Of a stretch of DNA of 64,000 bases, positions 53,262 to 63,390 are shown one piece after another. The stretch is from NCBI RefSeq assembly GCF_047121295.1, contig NZ_CP139447.1, positions 7,515,412 through 7,579,411 of the forward strand, in the 5' to 3' direction. A program made the translations under genes and the position numbers. Numbering within the stretch: the stretch's first letter is position 1; each line of letters begins with the position of its first letter. The DNA comes from Longispora sp047121295. GTDB lineage: Bacteria > Actinomycetota > Actinomycetes > Mycobacteriales > Micromonosporaceae. The notes under the pieces are model-generated. The model did not search any database and was not told where the DNA came from. It saw only the letters and a list, made by a program, of their open reading frames with translations.

Positions 53262-54406
53262 GACCTCTCCCGCCGTCGCACCTCAGCATCCAGCTTGCTC
53301 CGGTCCGCCGACGGCGTCGCCGCCGCGAACTCCGCGAGTGCCTTACGCGCCTCCTCGGAGACGTCCTTCGGCACGTCGACCTCGACGGTGACCAGCAGGT
53401 CGCCCGCCGAGCCGTCCCTGCGGCGGATGCCCTTGCCGCGCACCCGCAGGGTCCGGCCGCTCCGGGTGCCCGCCGCCAGCCGCACGGTCACCCCGCCCTC
53501 CAGGGTCGGCACCCGCAGCTCCGTACCCAGCGCCGCCTCCGGGAACGTCACCGGCACGGTGAGCAGCAGGTCGTCGCCCAACCGGCCGAACACGTCGTGC
53601 GGGCGGACCCGGATCAGCACGTACAGGTCGCCGGGCGCCCCGCCCCGTTCGCCGGGCTCGCCGCGCTCCTTCAACCGGATCTTCTGCCCGTCGGCCACCC
53701 CGGCCGGGATCCGGACGTTGAGGGTGCGGGCCTTGGTCACGCCGCCGGTGCCGCCACACTCGGCGCACCGGTCCTTCTCATCCACGATCGTGCCGACGCC
53801 CTGACAGTCCCGGCACGGCTCGCTCATGCTGAACGCGCCCTCCGCCCGGGTCACCAGGCCGCGCCCGTTGCACGTCGGGCAGGTCCTCGGGGTGGTGCCG
53901 GGCCGCGCGCCGCTGCCGTGGCAGACGTCGCAGGTGCCCGGCGAGCGCAGGGTCAGCGGCAGGGTCGCGCCGAGCGCCGCGCTGTCGAAGTCCAGCATCA
54001 GCTCGGCCTCGACGTCGCGACCCCGGGCCGGGCCGGTCCGCCGGCGGGCCGCCCCGCCACCGAACAGGTTGCCGAACAGGTCGCCGAAGCCGGCGCTGCC
54101 GCCGCCCGTGAAGTTGCCGAAGTCCTGCGGGCCGCGCGGTCCGGGCCCGCCGCCCCGGAACGCGCCGCTGCCGAACAGGGAGCGCAGCTCGTCGTACTCC
54201 TTGCGCTTGGCGTCGTCGGAGAGCACGTCATACGCCTCCGACACGGACTTGAACCTGTCCTCGGCCTCCGCGTTGCCCGGGTTGTGGTCCGGGTGCAGTG
54301 ACCGGGCCAGCGTCCGGTACGCCTTCTTGATCTCGTCGGCGGAGGCGCTCTTTGACACCCCGAGTACTGCGTAGAAGTCCTTCTCCAGCCAGTCCTTCGA
54401 ACTCAT
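53258..54406 (-). CDS. dnaJ: DnaJ co-chaperone
   Basis: J-domain co-chaperone that stimulates DnaK ATPase. The 382-residue protein has the J domain (DFYAVLGVSKSASADEIKKA, HPD in SLHPDHNPGN), a Gly/Phe-rich region (GGGPGPRGPQDFGNFTGGG), four zinc-binding CxxCxGxG-type repeats (CDVCHGSG, CPTCNGRG, CRDCQGVG, CAECGGTG) and the C-terminal substrate domain. Complete type I DnaJ. ATG at 54406 (SSKDWLEKD). It follows grpE after 28 bp; hspR overlaps it by 4 bp. Confidence 0.97.
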   Translation of the reverse strand: MSSKDWLEKDFYAVLGVSKSASADEIKKAYRTLARSLHPDHNPGNAEAEDRFKSVSEAYDVLSDDAKRKEYDELRSLFGSGAFRGGGPGPRGPQDFGNFTGGGSAGFGDLFGNLFGGGAARRRTGPARGRDVEAELMLDFDSAALGATLPLTLRSPGTCDVCHGSGARPGTTPRTCPTCNGRGLVTRAEGAFSMSEPCRDCQGVGTIVDEKDRCAECGGTGGVTKARTLNVRIPAGVADGQKIRLKERGEPGERGGAPGDLYVLIRVRPHDVFGRLGDDLLLTVPVTFPEAALGTELRVPTLEGGVTVRLAAGTRSGRTLRVRGKGIRRRDGSAGDLLVTVEVDVPKDVSEEARKALAEFAAATPSADRSKLDAEVRRRERS

Positions 54407-54434
54407 CGAGCGCCTCCCTCCGTCATGCGTCTAC

Positions 54435-55021
54435 CTATTCTGCGGTCTCGTCGGCCGCGGCGGGCTCCCCGACGGCCACCATCGCGGGCCGGAGGAGCTT
54501 CTCGCCGAGCAGGTAGCCCCGGCGCATCACGTCCACACAGGTCGCTTCGGTGACGTCCGGCGAGGTGAAGTGCGCGACGGCCTCGTGCAGCTTCGGGTCG
54601 AACGGGTCGCCCTTCTCGCCGAACCCGACCAGCCCGAACTTCGCGACCGCCTGGGCCAACTGCTCCGCCATCGTGCCGAACGGCCCGACCAGGTCGCCGT
54701 GCTCGCGCGCCCGGTCGAGGTCGTCGAGGATCGGCAGCAGGGCGGCGAGCACCGCACCCGTGGCCTGCTCGGCGACGACGCCGCGGTCGCGGTCGACCCG
54801 CTTGCGGTAGTTGGCGTACTCGGCGGTGACCCGTTGGAGGTCCCGGGTGAGCTCGTCGAGGGCGTCCTGGGTGGAGTCTTCCGACTCCTCCGGAACGACC
54901 TCGGCGGCCGTGGCCTCCGCGGCCGGCGCCGGGCTGGCGCCGTCCGCGGAGATCCTGCGCTTGTCGCGGATCACGACCGGCTCATCCTCCTGGCGGTCCC
55001 CGCCGGTGGGCGAGGCAGCCA

Positions 55022-55022
<1 letters not shown>
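54435..55022 (-). CDS. grpE: GrpE nucleotide exchange factor
   Basis: Nucleotide exchange factor of DnaK. The 195-residue form starts with a polar, acidic N-terminus (DEPVVIRDKRR), then the long coiled coil (DALDELTRDLQRVTAEYANY), and the beta-domain with FDPKLHEAVAH and RRGYLLGEKLLRPAMVAVGE, the GrpE signature. ATG at 55022 overlaps the dnaK stop by one base (TGATG); a GTG at 55025 giving a 4-bp overlap is an alternative. It belongs to the dnaK-grpE-dnaJ-hspR operon. Confidence 0.95.
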
Positions 55023-56869
<1,847 letters not shown>

Positions 56870-56887
56870 GTTGATGTGCCTCCCGAG

Positions 56888-56906
56888 TTGAGTGAACCGG
56901 ACTCAA
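56888..56906. promoter_or_regulatory. HAIR (HspR operator) of dnaK
   Basis: TTGAGT-GAACCGG-ACTCAA is an exact HspR-type inverted repeat. It overlaps the -10 to transcript-start region of the dnaK promoter. A second, 11-of-12 copy (TTGAGT-CACACCG-ACGCAA) is at 56941-56959. Confidence 0.92.
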
Positions 56907-56933
56907 TATTGCCAGACGATCGCCCACTGTCAA
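56905..56933 (-). promoter_or_regulatory. dnaK promoter
   Basis: On the minus strand TTGACA (56933-56928) and AATATT (56910-56905) are separated by 17 bp, a near-consensus housekeeping promoter. The HAIR element overlaps the -10, as expected for repression by HspR. Confidence 0.85.
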
Positions 56934-57033
56934 ACCAGAGTTGAGTCACACCGACGCAACTTGGCAAGATCGGATACCGTGATTTCGGTGAAACAGGGTA
57001 TGAACGAGGCACACCGACGCGGAAGATGAGGCT

Positions 57034-58734
57034 GTGACGGGCGCAGACAAGCTCGCTGCCGCGCTGACAGAGCTGCGCGGCGCCGTCCGTGGTGCCCGTT
57101 TTCCGCTGGAAACGCCGGGTGCGTCCCGGGCGCGGGCCGTCGCGCACGACCTGTCCGAACAGCTCGACGACTACCTGCTGCCCCGGCTCGCCCGGCTCGA
57201 CGCCCCGGTGCTGGTGGTGGTCGGCGGCTCGACGGGTGCCGGCAAGTCGACGCTGATCAACAGCCTGGTCCGGGCCCCGGTGAGCGCCGCCGGGGTGCTG
57301 CGGCCGACCACCCGTTCGCCGGTACTGGTGAGCCACCCCGCCGACAGCCAGTGGTTCCGGGGGTTCCACATCCTGCCGAAGATGTCCCGGGCCACGGGGA
57401 TGGACACCGGCATGTTCCGCGCGATCCAGGACGAGGACGAGCGGCCCAACCCGGCGGCCAACATCCACCTGGTCACGGCCACCGGGCTCACCCCGGGGCT
57501 GGCTTTCATCGACGCGCCGGACATCGACTCCCTGGTCGCGTCAAACCGCGAACTAGCGTCGCAGTTGTTCGCCGCCGCCGATCTGTGGCTGTTCGTGACG
57601 ACGGCCGCGCGGTACTCCGACGCGGTGCCCTGGGAGTTCCTGCACGCGGCGAAGGAGCGCGACGTGGCCCTGGCCCTAGTGATGGACCGGGTGCCGCCGG
57701 GCGCGGAGGCCGAGGTGACCGGGCACTTCGAGGAGCTGCTGGCCGAGCACGGCCTCGACGAGGAGCAGCTGTTCACGATCTCCGAGACCGCGCTGGACTC
57801 GCACGGCCTGCTGCCCGAGGCGGTGATCCGGCCGTTGTCGGAGTGGTTCGCGAAGCTGGCCGGCGACGCGGCCAGCCGGGCCGAGGTGGTCCGCCGGACC
57901 CTGGACGGGGCCGTGAAGTCCGTTCCCGACCGGGTCCGGGTGCTCGCCGACGCGTCCGGGGAGCAGCACGCCGAACGGGACCGGGTCAATGGCGCGGTCA
58001 CCGGGGCCTATCAGCGGGCCCTCGACACCGTGCGCGGGGACCTGTCCGACGGCGCGCTGCTCAAGGGCGAGGTGCTGGCCCGCTGGCAGGAACTCGTCGG
58101 CACGGGTGAGCTGCTGCGCGCCCTCCAGGCCCGGGTCGGGAGGTGGCGCGACCGGCTCGCCGCGGCGTTCACGGGTCGCCAGGTGGCCGGCGAGCCGCTC
58201 CGCGAGGCGCTGACCAGCGGGGTGGCCGCCGTGATCACGGCCGCCGGGGTCGAGGCGGAGGACCGGGCCAGGGCCGCGCTGCCGGAGCCCCCTGAATCGG
58301 ATCCGGTCACTCTCGCGCAGGCGGAGCGCCTGGTCCGGGACTGGCAGGCCGGGGTGCTGGAGCTGGTCCGGGTGGAGGGGTCGAGCAGGCGCGGGGTGGC
58401 GCGGGCGGCCGCGTACACGGTGAATGCGACCGGTCTTTTGGTCATGATCGCGGTGTTCACCGCCACCAGCTTCATCCCGACCGGGGCCGAGGTCGGGGTG
58501 GCCGCCGGGACCACGGTCGTCGGGCAGAAGATCCTGGAGGCCATCTTCGGCGACCAGGCGGTCCGGACCCTGGCCGCGAAGGCGCGCACGGACCTGCTGT
58601 CCAGGGTCGAGGCGCTCTACGACGAGGACAAGGCCCGGTTCCTGCTCGACCCGCCGCTCGCGGTGCCGGCCGATCTGCGCGAGCTGGCCGACGAGATCGA
58701 CCGGGCCCGCAAGGCCTGGGGGATGCTCCGGTGA
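57034..58734 (+). CDS. Dynamin-like/YfjP-family GTPase, first of a pair
   Basis: A 566-residue GTPase. Walker A is GGSTGAGKST at residues 64-73, a threonine-containing switch region appears as RPTTRSPVL, and the DxxG-like motif is DAPDID. After the G domain comes a helical region and a membrane segment, ATGLLVMIAVFTATSFIPTG (about 468-487), then a helical tail. The layout resembles bacterial dynamin-like proteins. The GTG at 57034 is used. It overlaps the second GTPase gene by 4 bp. Streptomyces has paired DynA/DynB proteins in sporulation septa; a like role is inferred. Confidence 0.78.
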   Translation: MTGADKLAAALTELRGAVRGARFPLETPGASRARAVAHDLSEQLDDYLLPRLARLDAPVLVVVGGSTGAGKSTLINSLVRAPVSAAGVLRPTTRSPVLVSHPADSQWFRGFHILPKMSRATGMDTGMFRAIQDEDERPNPAANIHLVTATGLTPGLAFIDAPDIDSLVASNRELASQLFAAADLWLFVTTAARYSDAVPWEFLHAAKERDVALALVMDRVPPGAEAEVTGHFEELLAEHGLDEEQLFTISETALDSHGLLPEAVIRPLSEWFAKLAGDAASRAEVVRRTLDGAVKSVPDRVRVLADASGEQHAERDRVNGAVTGAYQRALDTVRGDLSDGALLKGEVLARWQELVGTGELLRALQARVGRWRDRLAAAFTGRQVAGEPLREALTSGVAAVITAAGVEAEDRARAALPEPPESDPVTLAQAERLVRDWQAGVLELVRVEGSSRRGVARAAAYTVNATGLLVMIAVFTATSFIPTGAEVGVAAGTTVVGQKILEAIFGDQAVRTLAAKARTDLLSRVEALYDEDKARFLLDPPLAVPADLRELADEIDRARKAWGMLR

Positions 58735-60311
58735 GGCCCCGTCCGCGCCCGCTGGCGCTGCCCTCCCGGCTCAGGGCGCTGCGGAAGTTCGTGGCGGTGG
58801 CGGGCGACCGGCTGCCCGCCGCCGACCTGGCCCCGGCCCGGGCCGTGCTGGAGCGCGCCGGTCAGCGGCTCGACATGTCCCGGGAGCACACCGTCGTGGC
58901 GCTCGCCGGGGCGACCGGCAGCGGCAAGTCCAGCATGTTCAACGCCCTCGCCGGGCTGGAACTGTCCGATGTGGGGGTCCGCCGGCCGACCACCGCCCGG
59001 ACCCAGGCGTGCGTGTGGGGGCCGGAGGGCTCCGGCGAGCTGCTGGAATGGCTGCGGCTGCCGAGCTGGCACGCCCGGGAGACCGTGCTCGACGCCGACG
59101 AGCAGGCCGCGCTGCGCGGGCTGATCCTGCTGGACCTGCCCGACTTCGACTCGACGGCCGCCGAGCACCGCGCGGAGGCCGAGCGGCTGCTGGACCTGGT
59201 CGACCTGGTGGTCTGGGTGCTGGACCCGCAGAAGTACGCGGACAACCTGGTGCACGAGCGGTACCTGAGCCGGTTCCGCCGGCACCGGGACGTGACGGTC
59301 GTGGTGCTGAACAAGGTCGACACGCTCCCGCCCGACGGGGCTCGGGCCTGCCTGGAGGACCTGCACGGCCTGCTCAGGTCGCACAGCCTCGGCGCGGTTC
59401 CGGTGCTCGGCGCGTCCACGGTCACCGGCGAGGGCGTCGCCGAGCTGCACACCCTGATCGAGAAGGCCGTCACCGGCAAACGCGCCGCGACCAGCCGGCT
59501 GGGGGCCGACGTCGACACCGTGGCCGGCAGACTCAGTGCGTTCGTGGGGCCGCCTGCGGCGGAGATCACCCCTCATCTGGTACGCGGGGCCAGCGCCGCC
59601 CTCGCCGCCACCGCCGGGGTGGACGCCGTCGCGCAGGCGGCCGGCGCCTCGTACCTGAAAAGGGGGGTTTCGGCGACCGGCTGGCCGCTGACCCGGTGGT
59701 GGGGCAGGCTCCGCCGCGATCCGCTGAAGCGGCTGCACCTGGACCCGGTGGCCCGCACCTCGGTGCCGCCGCCGACCCCGGCCCGGCGCGCGGCGGCGAC
59801 CCTCGCGGTGCGCGACCTGGCCGACCAGGCCAGCCGGGGCCTGCCGGAGCCGTGGCCGGCGGCCGTCAGGGACGCCGCCCGGGCCGACGAGGGGGATCTG
59901 TCCGACGCCCTGGACCGCGCCGTGGGCACGACCGCGATCACGGCGCGGAACCCCCGCTGGTGGCGGTTCGTCGGGGTGCTCCAGTGGCTGCTGGCGCTGT
60001 GCGCGCTGGCCGGGGCCCTGTGGCTGCTGGTCCGGCTCGGGCTCGGCGCGCTCGGCATCGACCTGCCGCTGCCGAAGCAGGGCATCGTGCCGGTGCCGAC
60101 CCTGCTGCTGGGGGCGGGGCTGCTCGCCGGGCTGCTGCTCACGGTCGTCACCCGGCCGCTGCTGCGGATCGGGGCCCGGCGCACGGAGCGCAGGGCCACA
60201 TCCGCCCTGCTCACGGCGGTGGACCTGGTCACCGAGGAGCACGTGGTGGCCCCGGTCCGGGCCGAGCTGTCGTCGTACGAGGATGCCCGCCGGGCGCTGG
60301 AGTCGCTCTGA
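58731..60311 (+). CDS. YfjP-family GTPase, second of a pair
   Basis: A 526-residue GTPase. P-loop GATGSGKSS is at residues 60-68, RPTTARTQAC is the switch I-like segment, LLDLPDFDST the DxxG position and VVVLNKVDTLPPDG the base-specificity loop (NKxD). The C-terminal half has two hydrophobic stretches (GVLQWLLALCALAGALWLLV and VPTLLLGAGLLAGLLLTVVT), so it is membrane-bound. The GTG start overlaps the first GTPase stop by 4 bases; co-translation implies a hetero-oligomer. Length and architecture fit paired bacterial dynamin-like proteins next to the dnaK operon. Confidence 0.85.
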   Translation: MRPRPRPLALPSRLRALRKFVAVAGDRLPAADLAPARAVLERAGQRLDMSREHTVVALAGATGSGKSSMFNALAGLELSDVGVRRPTTARTQACVWGPEGSGELLEWLRLPSWHARETVLDADEQAALRGLILLDLPDFDSTAAEHRAEAERLLDLVDLVVWVLDPQKYADNLVHERYLSRFRRHRDVTVVVLNKVDTLPPDGARACLEDLHGLLRSHSLGAVPVLGASTVTGEGVAELHTLIEKAVTGKRAATSRLGADVDTVAGRLSAFVGPPAAEITPHLVRGASAALAATAGVDAVAQAAGASYLKRGVSATGWPLTRWWGRLRRDPLKRLHLDPVARTSVPPPTPARRAAATLAVRDLADQASRGLPEPWPAAVRDAARADEGDLSDALDRAVGTTAITARNPRWWRFVGVLQWLLALCALAGALWLLVRLGLGALGIDLPLPKQGIVPVPTLLLGAGLLAGLLLTVVTRPLLRIGARRTERRATSALLTAVDLVTEEHVVAPVRAELSSYEDARRALESL

Positions 60312-60339
60312 GGCTCCACCAGCGCCCCGCGGGACCCGG

Positions 60340-62118
60340 TCAGGCCGGGACCACCAGGTTGATCCCGGTGGTGGTCTGCCCGGTCCGGACCCGGACCAGG
60401 CTGGGGTAGCGCAGCTCGGTGCCGCCGGAGTTGCCGGCGTACGTGATCCGGATCCGCTGACTGGCCAGGCCGGACAGCGTGTAGGTGTTGTCTTCCGTGA
60501 CCTGCGCGAACGGCGCCATGTACTCACCGGTCTCGGAGTTCACCGCCGACACCGTCATGTAGTACCAGGGGCCGTTGTAGCCGGTGAACGTGCCGGTCAC
60601 CTTGCCGGCCAGGGCGAGCTTCGCGTCCACGGCCGCCGTCTGGCCCGACCGGACCCGGACCGAGGACGCGTCGCGCCGGTTGGCCTCGCCGCCCGACCAC
60701 ACCCAGGCGTACTTGCCGGCCCGGTCGGGGAAGAGCACCTTCCACCGGTACGGCCCCAGGTTGTTGATCGTGTAGTGCCCGGTCGCGTCGGTGCAGTTCG
60801 AGCCGTACGGCGACTCGGTGGCCTGCGCGTACACCGGGGTGGCCGAGGTGCACAGCCCCTGGACGGGCGCGCCGGTGACCGCGTCGGTGACGACCCCGCC
60901 GACGGAGCCCGCCGCGTCCGCCTTCACGGTGACCTCGGTCGTACGCCCGTAGGCGGTGCTGAACCAGGCCGCCTCGTCGGGGTCACCGGTGCCGCCGGAC
61001 CGGCCGACCCACTGGCTGCCGTAGCCGCCGTCGTAGAACCGGACGTAGATCTTCCACTTCCCCGGCGGGAACGGATTGATCCGGATGTCCCCGTCCGCTC
61101 CCCCGCACGTGGAGTTGTAACCGAGCGCGTTCGCACTCCTCTCGTCGAGGACGTAGACGCATGCCCGGTCGACGGGCGCGCCCGTATTCGCGTCGCGGAC
61201 CTTGACGAGGATGACGGCGCCCGGGTTGATCGCGAGCGTGGCCTGGGTGGTCGCCCCGTCCCGGACGACGACCCCGGAGATCAGGCTGTCGACGTAGTCC
61301 GGGTACTTGCCGGCCCGGAAGGAGTAGGTGCCCGTCGCGGCGCCGGTGACCGTGGCCTTGCCGTTGGCGTCGGTGAACCCGTACACCTGCTGCGGCCCCT
61401 CCTGGGTGGACACGCTCGCGCCGGCCACCGGCTTCTTCGTCACCGCGTCGACGACCGTGAACACGATCGTGCCGACCGGGAAGGCCACCTCGTGCACCAC
61501 GGTCGTCTGGTCGGCGGCCACGGTCACCGGGTCGGCCTCGTAGAAGCCGTGCTTGCCGGAGCTCCACTGCTCCGGCCCGTCCCAGAAGAACCTGAGCTTG
61601 TACTGCCCGACCAGCCGGTGGTCGAACCGGAACGCCCCGCCGGCGTCGACCTGGACACGGTCGCGCTCGTTCTGGTTGAGGTCGTAGAGCGCGACCCCGG
61701 CCGGGACCGGCGCGCCGGAGGCCCGCATGAATGTGCCGCTGATCGAGCCGTACTTCAGCTTGCGCAGCGCGAGCGAGGCGGTACCGGGCGCGGTGATGAC
61801 GTCCGCCGAGTACCGGTCGGGCTTGTCGAACGCCCACTGCTCCGCGTAGTCGCCGTGCGTGACCTGGATCGCGTAGCTGCCCGGGTCGAGCGGCAGGTCG
61901 TAGTGCCCGAGGCTGTCGGTCTGCGCCGAGGCCACCGTGCCGCCGCTCGGATACTGGGCCTGCACCCACGCCCCGGACACCGGCGCGCCGGTCTCCACGT
62001 CGGTGATCGTGCCCTGGATCGTGCTGGGGTCCGCCGCCCGGGCGGGACCGGCGAGGCCGATCGCCACCGCCGAGATCGCGGCGACGACGAGGAGTTTTCT
62101 GACGATAGAGACGGACAA
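60340..62118 (-). CDS. Secreted protein with repeated carboxypeptidase-regulatory-like (Cna-B-type) domains
   Basis: A 592-residue exported protein. The TTG at 62118 is supported by GGAGGG 4 nt upstream and gives the signal peptide IVRKLLVVAAISAVAIGLAG ending PARA. About five repeated beta-sandwich units follow, each with a strand-turn pattern like GTITDVETGAPVSGAWVQAQ, GVVTDAVTGAPVQGLC or a related version. Cysteines in the later units may form disulfides. No sortase signal or membrane tail is visible, so the protein is probably released. Role (adhesion or carbohydrate-related) unknown. Confidence 0.82.
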   Translation of the reverse strand: MSVSIVRKLLVVAAISAVAIGLAGPARAADPSTIQGTITDVETGAPVSGAWVQAQYPSGGTVASAQTDSLGHYDLPLDPGSYAIQVTHGDYAEQWAFDKPDRYSADVITAPGTASLALRKLKYGSISGTFMRASGAPVPAGVALYDLNQNERDRVQVDAGGAFRFDHRLVGQYKLRFFWDGPEQWSSGKHGFYEADPVTVAADQTTVVHEVAFPVGTIVFTVVDAVTKKPVAGASVSTQEGPQQVYGFTDANGKATVTGAATGTYSFRAGKYPDYVDSLISGVVVRDGATTQATLAINPGAVILVKVRDANTGAPVDRACVYVLDERSANALGYNSTCGGADGDIRINPFPPGKWKIYVRFYDGGYGSQWVGRSGGTGDPDEAAWFSTAYGRTTEVTVKADAAGSVGGVVTDAVTGAPVQGLCTSATPVYAQATESPYGSNCTDATGHYTINNLGPYRWKVLFPDRAGKYAWVWSGGEANRRDASSVRVRSGQTAAVDAKLALAGKVTGTFTGYNGPWYYMTVSAVNSETGEYMAPFAQVTEDNTYTLSGLASQRIRITYAGNSGGTELRYPSLVRVRTGQTTTGINLVVPA

Positions 62119-62200
62119 GGTTCCCTCCGTGGTCCGCACATCAAGGGCCACATCCTATGTGGAGGTCCATCGATCTCGCTGTCCCGCTTAGGCTGGCCCC

Positions 62201-63247
62201 ATGGCTGACATCTCCCGGTTCGGTTTCCTCCGACACCTGCGCGCCGCGCCCACCAGCTGGGTGCGGCACCACTCCCGGGGCCGGGTCCGGCACGAGGGCG
62301 TGTCGCAGTCGTTCTACTTCCGGGCCCTGACCTCAGCCCTGTCCGAGGTGCCGGTCGACGACCGCGAGCTGCCCCTGCTGTTCCACGCCCGGACCAGCGA
62401 CTTCGCGGACGTGACCGTGCAGGCCACGGTGACCTACCGGATCGGCGACCCGGCGCTGGCCGCCAACAGGCTGGACTTCTCCATCGACCCGGTGACCGGC
62501 GCCTGGCGGGCCCAGCCGCTCGACCAGCTGGCCACGGTGCTCGCGGAGCTGGCCCAGCAGCCGGCCCTCGACCTGCTGATCGGCCTGACCCTGACCGAGG
62601 CGCTGGCCGGCGTGGGCCGGGTCCGGGAGATCATCGCGGCGGCGCTGGCCGACGACGCCCGGCTCGCCGAGCTGGGCGTGAGCGTCGCCAGCGCCCGGGT
62701 GGTGGCGATCCGACCGGAGCCGGAGCTGGAGCGGGCGTTGCAGACCCCGACCCGCGAGGCGGTGCAGGGCGAGGCGGACCGCGCGACGTACGAGCGCCGG
62801 GCCACCGCCGTCGAGCGCGAACGCGCCATCGCGGAGAACGAGCTGCAGAGCAAGATCGAGCTGGCCCGCCGCGAGCAGCAGCTCATCGAGCAGAAGGGCG
62901 CCAACACCCGCCGCCGCGCCGAGACCGACGCCGCCGCCGAGCTGGTCACCGTGCAGGCCAGGCTGGAGCGGGAGAAGGCCGTGGCCCTCGCCGCCGCCGA
63001 CACCAGCCGGATCGCCACGGCGGCCGAGGCCGAGCGGGGCCGGCTGATCGCGGACGCCAACGCCGACGCGACCCGGGTGGTCGGGCTGGCCCAGGCGGAG
63101 GCCGAGGCGGCGCGGCTCGCGGCGTACCGGGATATGGATCCCGAGGTCCTGAAGGCCCTCGCGGTGAAGGAGCTCGCCGGTCAGCTCCCCGCGATCGGGC
63201 AGCTCACAATCACCCCGGACCTGGTCTCGAAGTTCCTCGGCCGATGA
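62201..63247 (+). CDS. SPFH/Band-7 domain protein
   Basis: A 348-residue protein of the SPFH (stomatin/prohibitin/flotillin) family without a clear N-terminal membrane helix. The SPFH domain covers about residues 35-190 (VTVQATVTYRIGDPALAANR and EIIAAALADDARLAELGVSV). A long Glu/Ala/Arg-rich coiled coil runs from about 190 to 300, followed by a short C-terminal hydrophobic stretch. It is translated with a 48-codon ORF (4-bp ATGA overlap) and beyond that an NAD kinase-like gene. Membrane microdomain scaffolding is the family role; here it is inferred. Confidence 0.85.
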   Translation: MADISRFGFLRHLRAAPTSWVRHHSRGRVRHEGVSQSFYFRALTSALSEVPVDDRELPLLFHARTSDFADVTVQATVTYRIGDPALAANRLDFSIDPVTGAWRAQPLDQLATVLAELAQQPALDLLIGLTLTEALAGVGRVREIIAAALADDARLAELGVSVASARVVAIRPEPELERALQTPTREAVQGEADRATYERRATAVERERAIAENELQSKIELARREQQLIEQKGANTRRRAETDAAAELVTVQARLEREKAVALAAADTSRIATAAEAERGRLIADANADATRVVGLAQAEAEAARLAAYRDMDPEVLKALAVKELAGQLPAIGQLTITPDLVSKFLGR

Positions 63248-63390
63248 GGCCGCAGAGGTCGCAACGTCCCCTCGGCCCGGCAGGGCCCCGCAGCGTGGCA
63301 CGGCCGCCGAAGCCGCAGCAGGCAGGGTCGGGGCGCGGCGGCGCGGGAGCTGGGACCGGGGCCGGCGTCCAGGCTGGAGCTGGGCGGTGA
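63244..63390 (+). CDS. Short ORF coupled to SPFH and NAD kinase-like genes
   Basis: A 48-residue basic, Pro/Gly/Ala-rich peptide (MRPQRSQRPLGPAGPRSVAR onward to GAGVQAGAGR). Its ATG overlaps the SPFH stop (ATGA) and its TGA overlaps the GTG start of the NAD kinase-like gene (GTGA), so both junctions are 4-bp overlaps. The low-complexity composition could also be chance in such GC-rich DNA, but the double overlap is hard to explain otherwise. It may serve mainly to couple translation. Function unknown. Confidence 0.5.
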   Translation: MRPQRSQRPLGPAGPRSVARPPKPQQAGSGRGGAGAGTGAGVQAGAGR

